Shown piece by piece: positions 8,965-17,800 of a DNA stretch of 64,000 nucleotides (position 1 is its first letter; the number at the start of each line of letters is the position of its first letter). The position numbers and the translations under genes were made by a program. The stretch comes from Paenibacillus sp. EZ-K15 (GTDB lineage Bacteria > Bacillota > Bacilli > Paenibacillales > Paenibacillaceae), in assembly GCF_002573715.1 (NCBI RefSeq), contig NZ_PDHM01000009.1:22950-86949 (forward strand). The letters run 5' to 3'. The notes beneath the pieces were generated by a model, which was given only the letters and a program-made list of their open reading frames with translations, was not told the DNA's origin and made no database searches.

Positions 8965-11745
8965 ATGAGACAGGTACGCAAGCGTAACAGGCAGGTAAGA
9001 AGAGGAGGTATTATACTGCTATTGGGTATTCTGCTGTTTTCGTTCGGCAATCCGCCAATACAGGGGGAAACGGCTGCACCGGATGTGATGGAACGGGTCA
9101 ACCTGGCATGGAATAAGCAGGCGACGGCCAGTTCCGAGATCAGCGGGCGTGAAGCTGGGAAAGCGGTTGATGGCAGCCGTGATACCTACTGGCAGCCGGC
9201 GAGCACAGACCGTGAGGACATGAGTGTATTCATACAGGTGGATCTGGGGAGTGAGCAGTCCTTCAATCAGGTTGTCCTGGATTTAAATCGGGGAGATAAT
9301 CTGGGAAGTATCGAGATAGATTACTCCCGTGATGGCGAGTCTTGGAGCAGAGCTTATACGAAAAACGGGGGTATTCGAGCGGACGGTCAGGAAGTTATGA
9401 CGTTTGATTTCGTAAGCGCTTCCCAAATTCGGGTAACGCTGCTGCTGAGCCGCAATCTCAATGTTCAGCTTAAGGAGTTGGAGCTTTATATGCAGGATGG
9501 AGATCAAGGGATTCCGTCCGATGTAACGGAGCTGGCCTTTGTGAAGTCGGATGGATCCCCTTATAACAACAATGAGGAACTGACATTGGACATTGGAGGC
9601 ACATCGGCCGTGGAGGTGCGCGGCAAACGGGTCAGCGGGGAATGGATTTCGCTGCCTCAAGGCCAGGTTCAATATCATGTGGTGGGAACCAGCGCAGCGG
9701 TGACTTCCGAAGGTTCGGTAACCGGGACCAAGGTAGGCGCCACTCGGTTATATGCGGAAACCAGCATCAACGGTCAAGCGATCCGTACGCCGGATTTCTG
9801 GATTGTGGTGAAGGATGATCAGGAGTTCCAAGATCCGAAATACATTGCCTTTAGTTCGTTCGCGCATAAGGCGTTGGTCCAGAAGATTGGCGAGGCGGCG
9901 ATCTTGGGGGAAGGCAAGGAGCTACCCGTCGTAACGATCGCTCCGAATATGGATGGAACCGTAACTGCCAGATGGTTCAAGGACGATCAATCCAGAGGCT
10001 CGCTGGGCACGAAGGCGCTGCAGGCAGGGGTAACGCAATCGATAACGCTTCCGGGAGGGATGAAAGTACCGGGCACGTACGAGGTGCGGATGACTTTCCA
10101 AACCACAGACGGGGGAACCTACTTCGACAGCTTGTTTTACACCGTCATGCCCAAGAAAGGAATACCTGAAGGTCAGAGTCAAATCGCCTTTACCGGAAAA
10201 GACGGAAGGATGGTGTATGTTCCCGATTATAAGGGGAACCGGATCATAGATTTCTCAAACGTCGGTTATATGGGTGGCGGTGTGAAACTGCCCGACGTTC
10301 AGGCGAGAATTGCCGTACAGCCGACCGGCGGGGACGATACGGCGATGCTGCAAGCGGCGATTGATGAGGTGTCCCGGCTGCCTCGTGACGCGGACGGCTT
10401 CCGAGGGGCAGTGCTGCTGAAGAAGGGCACGTATCTGGTCGGCGGTTCCCTGAACATTCAGGCCAGCGGGGTCGTGCTGCGGGGTGAGGGCAAGAGTGAG
10501 GACGGCACCATCATCCGCGGCACGGGAACAACGGCCAGAAATTTGATTGTGGTCGGTGGAACCAACGGTGCAGCTGTTGTTGACGGGACGGAGACGGACA
10601 TCCAGGATCTGTACGTTCCGGCAGGCTCCCGATCCTTCCATGTCCAGAATGCCTCTGGTTATCAGGTGGGCGACACCGTTATTGTTCGGAGAATCGGTAA
10701 TGACCGCTGGATTCATGAGATCGGCATGGATCATATCTATATGCGGCCAGGGACCGGGGGAACGCAGCAATGGTCCCCGTTCAATCTGGATTTTGACCGC
10801 GTCATTACGGCCATCGACGGCAACCGGATTACGGTGGATGCTCCATTAGCAAATGCCATTGAACGTCAATGGGGTGGAGGCAAGCTGTTCAAGGCGACGG
10901 ATGAATCTCGAATTGAACTGGTTGGGATTGAGAATATGCGCGCCATATCCGATTTTGATCCGAGCAAGACCGATACCAAGATGGATAACGATGTTCTGGA
11001 TACCCCGTATTATTCCGATGAGGCACATGCGGAGCGCTTCATTATGATGAACAGCGTGAAGAATGCCTGGGTGCGCGAGGTGGACGGCTACCATTTCTCC
11101 TACGCCTTGGTGCAGGTCGGGCGGCAGGCCAAATGGGTCACCGTGCAGGACAGCGAAACGTACGATATGGTCAGCGTGATTACCGGCGGTCGTCGTTACA
11201 GCTTTTTCATCCAGGGGCAATTAAATCTGGTGCAGCGCAATTATACGGAGACTTCACGTCATGCTTATGTTATTGAGAGCCGCGTACAAGGACCGAATGT
11301 CATGTACGACAATAAGGCGACTCGCGAATACAATACAAGCGAGCCGCACCATCGCTGGTCCACGGGCGGCCTGTACGACAACGTCAGTGCGCGTATCAGC
11401 GTTCGCGACCGTGGATGGCTGGGCAGCGGACATGGTTGGGCGGGAGCGAATTACGTCATGTGGAACACCGAAGGCGGGCTTGTTGCGCAGAAGCCCCCAA
11501 CGGCACAAAACTATGTCATCGGCCACATCCCGACGGAAGACGGTTTGAATGTGAAACCGCTCGTTCCGAATGATTATGATTCAAGACCGCGTGAGGACGG
11601 ATATTGGGAATATGCCGACCGGCATGTAGCGCTTCAGAGTTTATTCGTCCAGCAGTTGAAGGATCGTCTGGGTCAGCAAGCGGTGGATAATCTGGCCCGT
11701 ACGCCTGTGGGCGGCGGTGCGATAGATATACCAGAGCAGCCTTAA
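8965..11745 (+). CDS. secreted F5/8C and beta-helix protein, pectate-lyase superfamily
   Basis: Large exported protein (926 residues) probably acting on polysaccharide outside the cell. Basic N terminus, hydrophobic signal segment (about residues 10-28), then a discoidin/CBM32-like domain (about 45-175: [45 protein letters not shown]). Ig-like segments cover about 185-400. A right-handed beta-helix domain (about 430-900) opens with [14 protein letters not shown] and [16 protein letters not shown], as in the Pectate_lyase_3 group. I cannot assign a catalytic residue or polysaccharide-lyase family. The start is ATG 8965 or TTG 8962; the ribosome site is poor. It lies between GH97 and GH95 genes and is probably part of one glycan-degrading system. 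Confidence 0.8.
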   Translation: MRQVRKRNRQVRRGGIILLLGILLFSFGNPPIQGETAAPDVMERVNLAWNKQATASSEISGREAGKAVDGSRDTYWQPASTDREDMSVFIQVDLGSEQSFNQVVLDLNRGDNLGSIEIDYSRDGESWSRAYTKNGGIRADGQEVMTFDFVSASQIRVTLLLSRNLNVQLKELELYMQDGDQGIPSDVTELAFVKSDGSPYNNNEELTLDIGGTSAVEVRGKRVSGEWISLPQGQVQYHVVGTSAAVTSEGSVTGTKVGATRLYAETSINGQAIRTPDFWIVVKDDQEFQDPKYIAFSSFAHKALVQKIGEAAILGEGKELPVVTIAPNMDGTVTARWFKDDQSRGSLGTKALQAGVTQSITLPGGMKVPGTYEVRMTFQTTDGGTYFDSLFYTVMPKKGIPEGQSQIAFTGKDGRMVYVPDYKGNRIIDFSNVGYMGGGVKLPDVQARIAVQPTGGDDTAMLQAAIDEVSRLPRDADGFRGAVLLKKGTYLVGGSLNIQASGVVLRGEGKSEDGTIIRGTGTTARNLIVVGGTNGAAVVDGTETDIQDLYVPAGSRSFHVQNASGYQVGDTVIVRRIGNDRWIHEIGMDHIYMRPGTGGTQQWSPFNLDFDRVITAIDGNRITVDAPLANAIERQWGGGKLFKATDESRIELVGIENMRAISDFDPSKTDTKMDNDVLDTPYYSDEAHAERFIMMNSVKNAWVREVDGYHFSYALVQVGRQAKWVTVQDSETYDMVSVITGGRRYSFFIQGQLNLVQRNYTETSRHAYVIESRVQGPNVMYDNKATREYNTSEPHHRWSTGGLYDNVSARISVRDRGWLGSGHGWAGANYVMWNTEGGLVAQKPPTAQNYVIGHIPTEDGLNVKPLVPNDYDSRPREDGYWEYADRHVALQSLFVQQLKDRLGQQAVDNLARTPVGGGAIDIPEQP

Positions 11746-11789
11746 TTATATATAGCGAACAGGGGATTATCAGGGGAAACGCTGATCGT

Positions 11790-11811
11790 CCCCTTCTTCG
11801 CGAAGAAGGGG
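11790..11811. promoter_or_regulatory. perfect 22-bp palindrome covering the GH95 ribosome binding site
   Basis: CCCCTTCTTCG / CGAAGAAGGGG is a gapless 11-bp inverted repeat ending eight bases before ATG 11820. Its right arm contains AAGGGG, the Shine-Dalgarno sequence. No T run follows, so it is not a standard terminator. It may be a DNA operator or an RNA structure that hides the ribosome site. Confidence 0.6.
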
Positions 11812-11819
11812 AGACATGT

Positions 11820-14411
11820 ATGAAGATGGAGAAGGTGGAGAGGGAGACAACAGGAAGAGGTACGGAATGTTCTCATGGTGGACATCAAACGGAGTCTGAT
11901 CGTACAAGACAGCACGGCAAGATTGAGGCGGCAGGGCATGTAACCCCCTGGCCGCAGCCTGACACATCTGTAAGTCGGCGCTTGCGGTTATGGTATGTTT
12001 CCTCCGCAGCCGAGTGGAATGAAGCATTGCCTATCGGGAATGGGCGTTTGGGCGGCATGGTCTTTGGCAAGACCTCGCTTGAGCGGGTGCAGCTCAACGA
12101 GGATTCCCTCTGGTATGGTGGTCCGGGAAGGGGAGCCAACCCTAACGCCACTGAATATTTGAGCGACATCAGGCAGATGCTGCGGGATGGACGTCAGGCC
12201 GAGGCCGAGCATCTGGCCCGGATGGCGATGACTTCATCCCCGAAATACGAGCAGCCCTACCAGCCGCTAGGCGATCTGCTGCTCAAGTTCCTGGATGCCG
12301 AGGAAGCGGTGGAGTATTATGAGCGAGAGCTGGATTTGGAGCGGTCCATGGTGACCGTATCCTATTCTTCGAGCGGCATAGGTTATCGCAGGCAGTATTT
12401 TGTCAGTGCGCCGGATGGCGTGATGGTGATTCGCCTAACTGCCGATCGGCCGGGAGCGCTGACGTTTGCGGCAAACCTGATGCGCCGTCCTTTTGACAGC
12501 GGAACGGAGTCGTTAGGGCATGATACCTTGCTGATGAATGGCGAATGCGGCGCGGACGGCATTACCTTCTGCACGGCACTGCGTGCTGTCGCTGAGGGAG
12601 GAAGCGTTCGAACCATCGGTGACTTTCTCTCGGTTGAAGGCGCGGATTCGGTTACGCTGCTGCTGTCAGCCCAGACGACCTTTCGGTGTCAGCAGCCGGG
12701 CCAGGTATGTCTGGAGCAGTTGGATCGTGCGGCAGGCATGTCGTTCGAACAGCTGAAAAGCCGTCATCTGGAGGAGTATCGGGAGAAGTTTGAGCGGTTC
12801 TCGCTAACTATTGGTTCCAGCAAGAAGGATGCGAATAGAGCGGGCTTAACCGAAAGAGAAGTTGACATTCCGAATGGGATGGATCGCGTTGTCGGTCCAG
12901 ATCAAGTTGAAATTTCAAATCGAGCAGAAGACGATTTATTATCCCTGCCTACCGATCAGCGGCTAAATCTGCTGCAGGAAAGAGTGAAGACGGAAGGTGC
13001 TTCTGCGGAGAACAGCGATCCCGACTTGATCGCGTTATACGTGCAGTATGGGCGGTATTTGCTCATCTCCTGCTCCAGACCCGGATCTCTCGCAGCGAAC
13101 CTGCAGGGCATATGGAATGACAGCTTCACCCCGCCCTGGGAGTCGAAGTATACGATCAATGTGAACATTCAGATGAACTACTGGCCGGCAGAGCTGCTGA
13201 GCCTGGCGGAGTGCCACGAGCCGCTGTTCGACCTGATTCACCGCATGCTCCCGAATGGCCTAGACACGGCTCGCGAGATGTATGGCTGTAGTGGTTTCGC
13301 AGCGCATCACAATACAAATCTCTGGGGAGAGACCCGGCCTGAAGGAATATTGATGACCTGTACCGTATGGCCGATGGGATCTGCCTGGCTGTGCCTTCAT
13401 CTATGGGAGCATTACCGGTTTGGCGGGGATGCGGATTTCCTGCAGGAACGAGCGTATCCGGCCATGAAGGAAGCGGCGATATTCCTGCTGGATTATATGA
13501 CCGTGGATGAGGAAGGGAGACGGATAACCGGACCTTCCGTTTCGCCGGAGAACCGATTTGTGCTGCCGAACGGAGCCATCGGCAGCCTCTGTATGGGACC
13601 TGCCATGGATGCGCAGATTGCGACGGCCTTGTTCCGGGCCTGTCTTGCGGCAGGCCATCTTGTCGGAGATGAGGACTCCTTCCTTGAAGAGCTTCAAACC
13701 GCGCTGCAAGAAATTCCGGCACCGCGGATTGGAAGGCAGGGAGGGATCATGGAGTGGCTGGATGATTATGAGGAGGCCGATCCCGGACACCGGCATATCT
13801 CGCAGCTGTTCGCCCTGTATCCGGGAGAGCAGATTGATCCTGCCCAGTCCCCGGAGCTTGCCGAGGCGGCTTACAAGACCTTGGAGCGACGGCTTGCGCA
13901 TGGCGGCGGTCATACCGGCTGGAGCCGCGCCTGGATCATCAATTATTACGCCAGGCTGCAGCACGGCGCAGAAGCGTATGAGCATCTGGTGAATCTTCTG
14001 GCTTCCTCAACTTATCCGAATCTGCTGGATTGCCATCCGCCTTTTCAAATCGACGGTAATTTCGGCGGGATTGCCGGTGTCGCCGAAATGCTGCTGCAGT
14101 CGCATACGGGAGAGTTAAGGCTGCTCCCGGCTCTGCCCCCGCAGTGGAATAGCGGCAAGGTGAAGGGGCTTCGTGCCCGGGGCGGCTTTGTTGTCGACAT
14201 TCGCTGGGAGGAAGGCGAATTGACCGAGGTGAAGATTCGAGCCGACAAGGCGGGCGAATGCAGGGTATGGTCCCGTTCATCGCTTGCCCTCATAGAGGAG
14301 AAACAGCTTGGAGAGGTTACGCTGACCAGTACCACCATATCCGGAGGAGCATATTGCTACTCGTTCTTGATACAGCAGGGTGCCAGCTGTAGCTGGAGAA
14401 GGTCTGCCTAG
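11820..14411 (+). CDS. glycoside hydrolase family 95 (alpha-L-fucosidase or alpha-L-galactosidase)
   Basis: 863-residue glycosidase removing terminal alpha-L-fucose or the isosteric alpha-L-galactose. GH95 hallmarks in order: [18 protein letters not shown] (about 60-80), [20 protein letters not shown] with N498 and N500, [10 protein letters not shown] with candidate acid E645, and FQIDGNFGG with D745; in characterised GH95 enzymes an Asn pair and an Asp activate water. There is no signal peptide; the first 55 residues are a polar extension of unknown role. ATG 11820 lies inside a palindromic ribosome-site region. The gene follows the secreted beta-helix gene after 75 bases and may be co-transcribed. 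Likely substrates are fucosylated or galactosylated plant side chains (inference). Confidence 0.9.
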   Translation: MKMEKVERETTGRGTECSHGGHQTESDRTRQHGKIEAAGHVTPWPQPDTSVSRRLRLWYVSSAAEWNEALPIGNGRLGGMVFGKTSLERVQLNEDSLWYGGPGRGANPNATEYLSDIRQMLRDGRQAEAEHLARMAMTSSPKYEQPYQPLGDLLLKFLDAEEAVEYYERELDLERSMVTVSYSSSGIGYRRQYFVSAPDGVMVIRLTADRPGALTFAANLMRRPFDSGTESLGHDTLLMNGECGADGITFCTALRAVAEGGSVRTIGDFLSVEGADSVTLLLSAQTTFRCQQPGQVCLEQLDRAAGMSFEQLKSRHLEEYREKFERFSLTIGSSKKDANRAGLTEREVDIPNGMDRVVGPDQVEISNRAEDDLLSLPTDQRLNLLQERVKTEGASAENSDPDLIALYVQYGRYLLISCSRPGSLAANLQGIWNDSFTPPWESKYTINVNIQMNYWPAELLSLAECHEPLFDLIHRMLPNGLDTAREMYGCSGFAAHHNTNLWGETRPEGILMTCTVWPMGSAWLCLHLWEHYRFGGDADFLQERAYPAMKEAAIFLLDYMTVDEEGRRITGPSVSPENRFVLPNGAIGSLCMGPAMDAQIATALFRACLAAGHLVGDEDSFLEELQTALQEIPAPRIGRQGGIMEWLDDYEEADPGHRHISQLFALYPGEQIDPAQSPELAEAAYKTLERRLAHGGGHTGWSRAWIINYYARLQHGAEAYEHLVNLLASSTYPNLLDCHPPFQIDGNFGGIAGVAEMLLQSHTGELRLLPALPPQWNSGKVKGLRARGGFVVDIRWEEGELTEVKIRADKAGECRVWSRSSLALIEEKQLGEVTLTSTTISGGAYCYSFLIQQGASCSWRRSA

Positions 14412-14500
14412 GATACACATAGAGCGGTTGAAGAATACGTTTAAATTGAAAAGAATGGTAAATCCCTCAGTGAGGGAACAAATATAATGTTATAATAACG

Positions 14501-14543
14501 AAAATAACCCACTCCTAAGGTTGGCGCCTAAGTGGGTTATTTT
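14501..14543. terminator. terminator after the GH95 gene
   Basis: Perfect 13-bp stem AAAATAACCCACT / AGTGGGTTATTTT with a 17-base loop; flanking A and T runs could let it work in both directions. The rest of the 321-base gap to the methionine aminopeptidase gene (14544-14732) shows no coding or regulatory signal to me. Confidence 0.85.
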
Positions 14544-14732
14544 CTCATTTCTGACTTGATCTTGGAGGAGAACTCCTAGACCTCAAATACGGATCGATTG
14601 CTTCAAATACTAGTGAAAAGTGTGCCGGACGCTTTTTCGTCGTTTCGGATTACGAACTTTTGTCAGGCCAAGCAGGACGGGTTGGCGACTTATTTCCTAA
14701 AATGACGCATTCCCGTCCGTTCGCCTCTATTC

Positions 14733-15479
14733 TTACTGGGCCGTTAAAATTAGCGGTCCGTCTGGCGTGATTGCGATCGTATGCTCATATTGCGCCGACA
14801 ACTTGCCGTCAGCCGTTCTCGCCGTCCACTGATCGTCGTCGATCGTGATGCGGAACGTACCTTCGTTGATCATCGGTTCAATCGTAAACACCATGCCTTC
14901 CTTTAACCGAACGCCTTTGCCGGCTACGCCGATATGCTCGTAGCTCGGCTCCTCGTGCAGGCTTCGACCGATCCCGTGCGCCAGCAGATCGCGTACGACC
15001 GAAAACCCGTTCGCTTCCGCATGCTGTTGAATCGCCGACGTTATGTCGCCAAGCCGGCCCCCGGGGATTGCCCGGGCGATCCCCAGATCCAAGCATTCCT
15101 TTGTCACCTTCATTAATTTTTGCGCCTCCGGCCGGATATTGCCCACCGCATAGCACCAGCACGAATCGCCGAACCATCCGCCGTATTCCACGACGATGTC
15201 GAGCTTCAGCAAGTCGCCGTCCATAAGCACCCGGTTCGAAGGAATGCCGTGAGCCACCACATCGTTGACCGAAATGCAGGTTTCGGCGGGGAAACCGTTG
15301 TACCCTTTCGTAAACTGCTTGCCGCCCAGCTTGGTGATGTGTCTGGCAACAAAGTCATTGATTTCCCGGGTGGTGATCCCAGGCTCGATCAGTTTGGCCA
15401 CCTCGCGGTAGCATTCCGCAATGATTTGGCTCGCCGGCTTCATCTCTTCGATTTCCCTAGGTGATTTTAAAATGATCAT
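14733..15479 (-). CDS. map: methionine aminopeptidase, type I
   Basis: Removes the initiator Met from nascent proteins; 248 residues, the normal length for type Ia. The two-metal site is complete by position: D94 (LKLDIV), D105 (WFGDSC), H168 (LAHGIGRSLHEE), E201 (FTIEPMIN) and E232 (YEHTIAI), with H78 (VAHGIP) lining the substrate pocket. It is transcribed behind a TetR-family gene with 26 bases between them, not in the ribosomal-protein cluster where the housekeeping map gene usually sits. It may therefore be a second copy, induced under the control of that TetR protein (inference). Confidence 0.93.
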   Translation of the reverse strand: MIILKSPREIEEMKPASQIIAECYREVAKLIEPGITTREINDFVARHITKLGGKQFTKGYNGFPAETCISVNDVVAHGIPSNRVLMDGDLLKLDIVVEYGGWFGDSCWCYAVGNIRPEAQKLMKVTKECLDLGIARAIPGGRLGDITSAIQQHAEANGFSVVRDLLAHGIGRSLHEEPSYEHIGVAGKGVRLKEGMVFTIEPMINEGTFRITIDDDQWTARTADGKLSAQYEHTIAITPDGPLILTAQ

Positions 15480-15505
15480 CTTTGTTTATCCGCTCCTTAT
15501 CCATT

Positions 15506-16267
15506 CTATAATTTTAAAAAACAGGCGATATCCCTGGCCTCCTCGTGCAGCCTTCCGCGGCGAAGCGAAAGCGAGGCGCATCCGACCAAGGCGGCCAGCA
15601 GCATTTCCGCGCGCTCTAGCCGATACGGGAGCTCCTCCGCATTTCCGTCGGAAGTGGCAGCCCCGTCCGCCGCATGCCCGGTTTCCAGCAGCGAGGCAAG
15701 CGGCGCAAGCACCTCCCGGCGAAAGGCGGCCGAGAGCGGGGCCGAGCGTGCTTCAGGCAGCGAGGCAAAGCCCTCACCGGCCAGCTTATGCAGCAGGTAC
15801 AGGGCGTGGTCTTCCGCCCAAAGCTGCAGCAGCCGGACGCCGGCGGCAGCGACGGGGCCAAGCTCTGCGGCCGCGGCCGTTTCGCGGCTTGAATCCGCGG
15901 CAGCCAAGTTCCCGGTGTCCGCCGCAGCAGCCAAGCCGAAATGCCCGCCCGCGGGCGCCTCCCCCGAAGCCGAAGCGCGCGGGACCTCCTGCGGGCACTC
16001 CGGCGGAACCTTCAGCGGAGCCTCTAGCGGGGCCTTCAGCCATCCCCCGGCCCGCTCCAACGCGTCCCATAGCAGATCGTAGAGCAAATCGCCCTTATTG
16101 CTGTAATAATGGTATACCGTGCCATAGCCGAGTCCCGCCTGCGCGGCCACATCGCGGATTTCCAGTAAAGGCCCTTTATTCAAAAACACATCGGCAGCGG
16201 CTTTCCGGATTTGCGCCAGACGCTGCAGCCGGATCTCTTCGTTTTTTTCCTTCGTGCGTGGAGTCAT
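15506..16267 (-). CDS. TetR-family regulator with Ala/Pro-rich insert
   Basis: 253-residue repressor. The N-terminal TetR domain (about residues 12-62) has the helix-turn-helix EIRDVAAQAGLGYGTVYHYY. Residues about 75-145 are a low-complexity segment rich in Ala, Pro, Gly and Glu, followed by a helical effector-binding part. The DNA is markedly more GC-rich than its neighbours, producing long spurious open frames on the other strand. The start follows GAGGTGA. A promoter with an overlapping inverted repeat lies just upstream, suggesting autoregulation, and the methionine aminopeptidase gene follows in the same direction. The ligand is unknown. Confidence 0.85.
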   Translation of the reverse strand: MTPRTKEKNEEIRLQRLAQIRKAAADVFLNKGPLLEIRDVAAQAGLGYGTVYHYYSNKGDLLYDLLWDALERAGGWLKAPLEAPLKVPPECPQEVPRASASGEAPAGGHFGLAAAADTGNLAAADSSRETAAAAELGPVAAAGVRLLQLWAEDHALYLLHKLAGEGFASLPEARSAPLSAAFRREVLAPLASLLETGHAADGAATSDGNAEELPYRLERAEMLLAALVGCASLSLRRGRLHEEARDIACFLKL

Positions 16268-16282
16268 CTCGTCCGTTCACCT

Positions 16283-16311
16283 CTTTTATTTTTGACCTAC
16301 TCTCATGTCAA
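16283..16311 (-). promoter_or_regulatory. promoter and operator of the TetR/map operon
   Basis: Read on the minus strand: TTGACA (16311-16306), a 17-base spacer, then TAAAAG (16288-16283). The inverted repeat TTGAC-N10-GTCAA (16292-16311) covers the -35 box and most of the spacer, where a TetR repressor would block polymerase. Confidence 0.55.
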
Positions 16312-16552
16312 TATAAAACATCTTCTTGCGAATAACAAGAGATTAGTTGGAGGATTTCCGGCTCAACCTAGAAATCGGTGCTTGACCAACGGGTTAGCCT
16401 CGAACGAGCGACCCATAATGGAGTCGAAATAACTTCACCTCGTATTTTTCCCCTATACTTATTCTCTCCCATCCACTCCACTTATGGCTCCTGTACAATA
16501 TTTATTGGGCAAGACTCATGCTTGGGTCTATGTGCGGAAAGGGGTGACGTTG
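16312..16552. other. intergenic stretch with no recognised feature
   Basis: Part of the 386-base gap between the TetR and APH-like genes. I saw no coding frame with a ribosome site and no strong promoter here. The possible leader peptide downstream is listed separately. Confidence 0.4.
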
Positions 16553-16606
16553 TTGAATACGATTCATATTCACAATGGTGTACAGATGAGAGGGCTAGTT
16601 ACTTAA
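16553..16606 (+). CDS. possible leader peptide upstream of the APH-like gene
   Basis: A 17-residue frame (LNTIHIHNGVQMRGLVT) starts with TTG 16553, eight bases after AAAGGGG, and ends TAA 16604-16606. In-frame alternatives start at GTG 16544 or TTG 16550. Downstream, CCTCTC (16621-16626) can pair with GGGAGG (16637-16642), the ribosome site of the kinase gene, and ACTTA/TAAGT (16601-16620) forms a competing stem over the leader stop. This layout resembles translational attenuation of antibiotic-resistance genes, but the stems are short. Confidence 0.25.
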   Translation: MNTIHIHNGVQMRGLVT

Positions 16607-16653
16607 GTCGAAGTGTAAGTCCTCTCAGGCTGTAGTGGGAGGAAAAAGAGTAG

Positions 16654-17616
16654 ATGATGAAGTTAACAACGATGGTTTGCGGATTAACGGCAGACAAGGT
16701 AGCCCGCGAACTCATCCGCAACTGGGAGTTTGACGAGGGAACACTGAAGTTCTGGCGGGCAAGCTCCAACTTTGTGTATGTGTTTAACCGCAGCGGAGAG
16801 CGATATTTCCTCAGGTTTAATGATGAAGAGGAGAGCACGATCGAGCAGACAACGGCCGAGCTGGAATTTATGCGGTATCTGGTTAAGAACGGCTATCCTT
16901 CTGTCGCGCCGGTTTCCTCTGTGAACGGGAATTGGATCGAAACGATTCAGGCACCCGAGGGACATTACCACGGCGTTGTGTTTTCCGCTGCTGCAGGGAT
17001 TGCATTAGATGGCAATCTCACGACCACCCAGTTCAAGGACTGGGGAAAATCGCTCGCAAGGCTGCATACGTTATCCAGCCAATATGAACCTGGAAGTGTA
17101 AGACGCCGAAGCGCAGAGAACATATTGCACAAAATAGATCAGGTACTTCAGCGGCATCCCGAGGAGCAGGATGCTGTTGAGGAGCTTCACCGGGTTAGTC
17201 TCTGGCTGCAGTTCATGCCGTCGTCGAGACAGACGTATGGCTTAATCCATTATGATTTTCAGTTGGATAATATCTTTTATGAAGCGAAGGAGCGTACTTT
17301 CCACGTTATCGATTTTGACGATGCGATGTACCACTGGTTTGCGATGGATATCGTGACGGCTCTTGCGGATACCGAGTCGGAGGATGAGAAACGGGTTTTC
17401 CTGAGAGGGTATCGCTCCATCCGTAGCTTGGATCACGAGCTGGAGGCGGAGTTTGCACGATTTCGCCGATTCGACCGGCTGTACGGATTTGCCAGAGTGC
17501 TGCGTTCCTTGGAGGGCAGCGATCTGACGGATGTTCCCCCTTGGTATGAGGGGCTTCGAATGAAGCTGTTGCGCTACTGCGAGAACGATAGGCAGGGGTT
17601 CAGGGAGCCGTGGTAA
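16654..17616 (+). CDS. phosphotransferase of the APH/choline kinase fold
   Basis: 320-residue small-molecule kinase. The catalytic loop is HYDFQLDN (H199, D201) and the metal-binding motif is HVIDFDDAMYHW, both typical of the APH family. The N-terminal lobe contains FLRFNDEEES and a GxWIETI strand. Members phosphorylate aminoglycosides, homoserine, choline, fructosamines or spores' metabolites; nothing here fixes the substrate. This sequence most resembles the broad phosphotransferase-enzyme family often found singly in Paenibacillus and Bacillus. The ribosome site is GGGAGG, with ATGs at 16654 and 16657. A possible regulatory leader precedes it; a bidirectional terminator follows. Confidence 0.85.
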   Translation: MMKLTTMVCGLTADKVARELIRNWEFDEGTLKFWRASSNFVYVFNRSGERYFLRFNDEEESTIEQTTAELEFMRYLVKNGYPSVAPVSSVNGNWIETIQAPEGHYHGVVFSAAAGIALDGNLTTTQFKDWGKSLARLHTLSSQYEPGSVRRRSAENILHKIDQVLQRHPEEQDAVEELHRVSLWLQFMPSSRQTYGLIHYDFQLDNIFYEAKERTFHVIDFDDAMYHWFAMDIVTALADTESEDEKRVFLRGYRSIRSLDHELEAEFARFRRFDRLYGFARVLRSLEGSDLTDVPPWYEGLRMKLLRYCENDRQGFREPW

Positions 17617-17740
17617 AGGCCCGATCGTAGTGAAGGAACCAGTCGCTTTAGGATAATCGAGCCAGACAACCATATCGCTTACGCAGGTCATGGACTGCGA
17701 GGCTGCCAGTCATTGAGGTCCAGTGTTGCAGGTATATAAC

Positions 17741-17792
17741 AAAAAGGGTTAGGTAGAGGGCATGGACGCCCGATCTGCCTAACCCTTTTTTT
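17741..17792. terminator. bidirectional terminator between convergent genes
   Basis: Stem AAAAAGGGTTAGG / CCTAACCCTTTTT with A and T runs on both sides, about 26-base loop. It serves the kinase gene on the plus strand and the MRJP-like gene on the minus strand. Confidence 0.92.
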
Positions 17793-17800
17793 CACAACCC

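Noticed and set aside
11749..11812. Palindrome at 11790-11811 as a rho-independent terminator
   Set aside because: No T run follows the stem, and the right arm is the ribosome site of the next gene.
15421..16335. Long plus-strand frame of 304 codons opposite the TetR and map genes
   Set aside because: It arises from GC-rich antisense codons, has an Arg/Pro/Ala-heavy composition with no domain, and overlaps two well-supported minus-strand genes.
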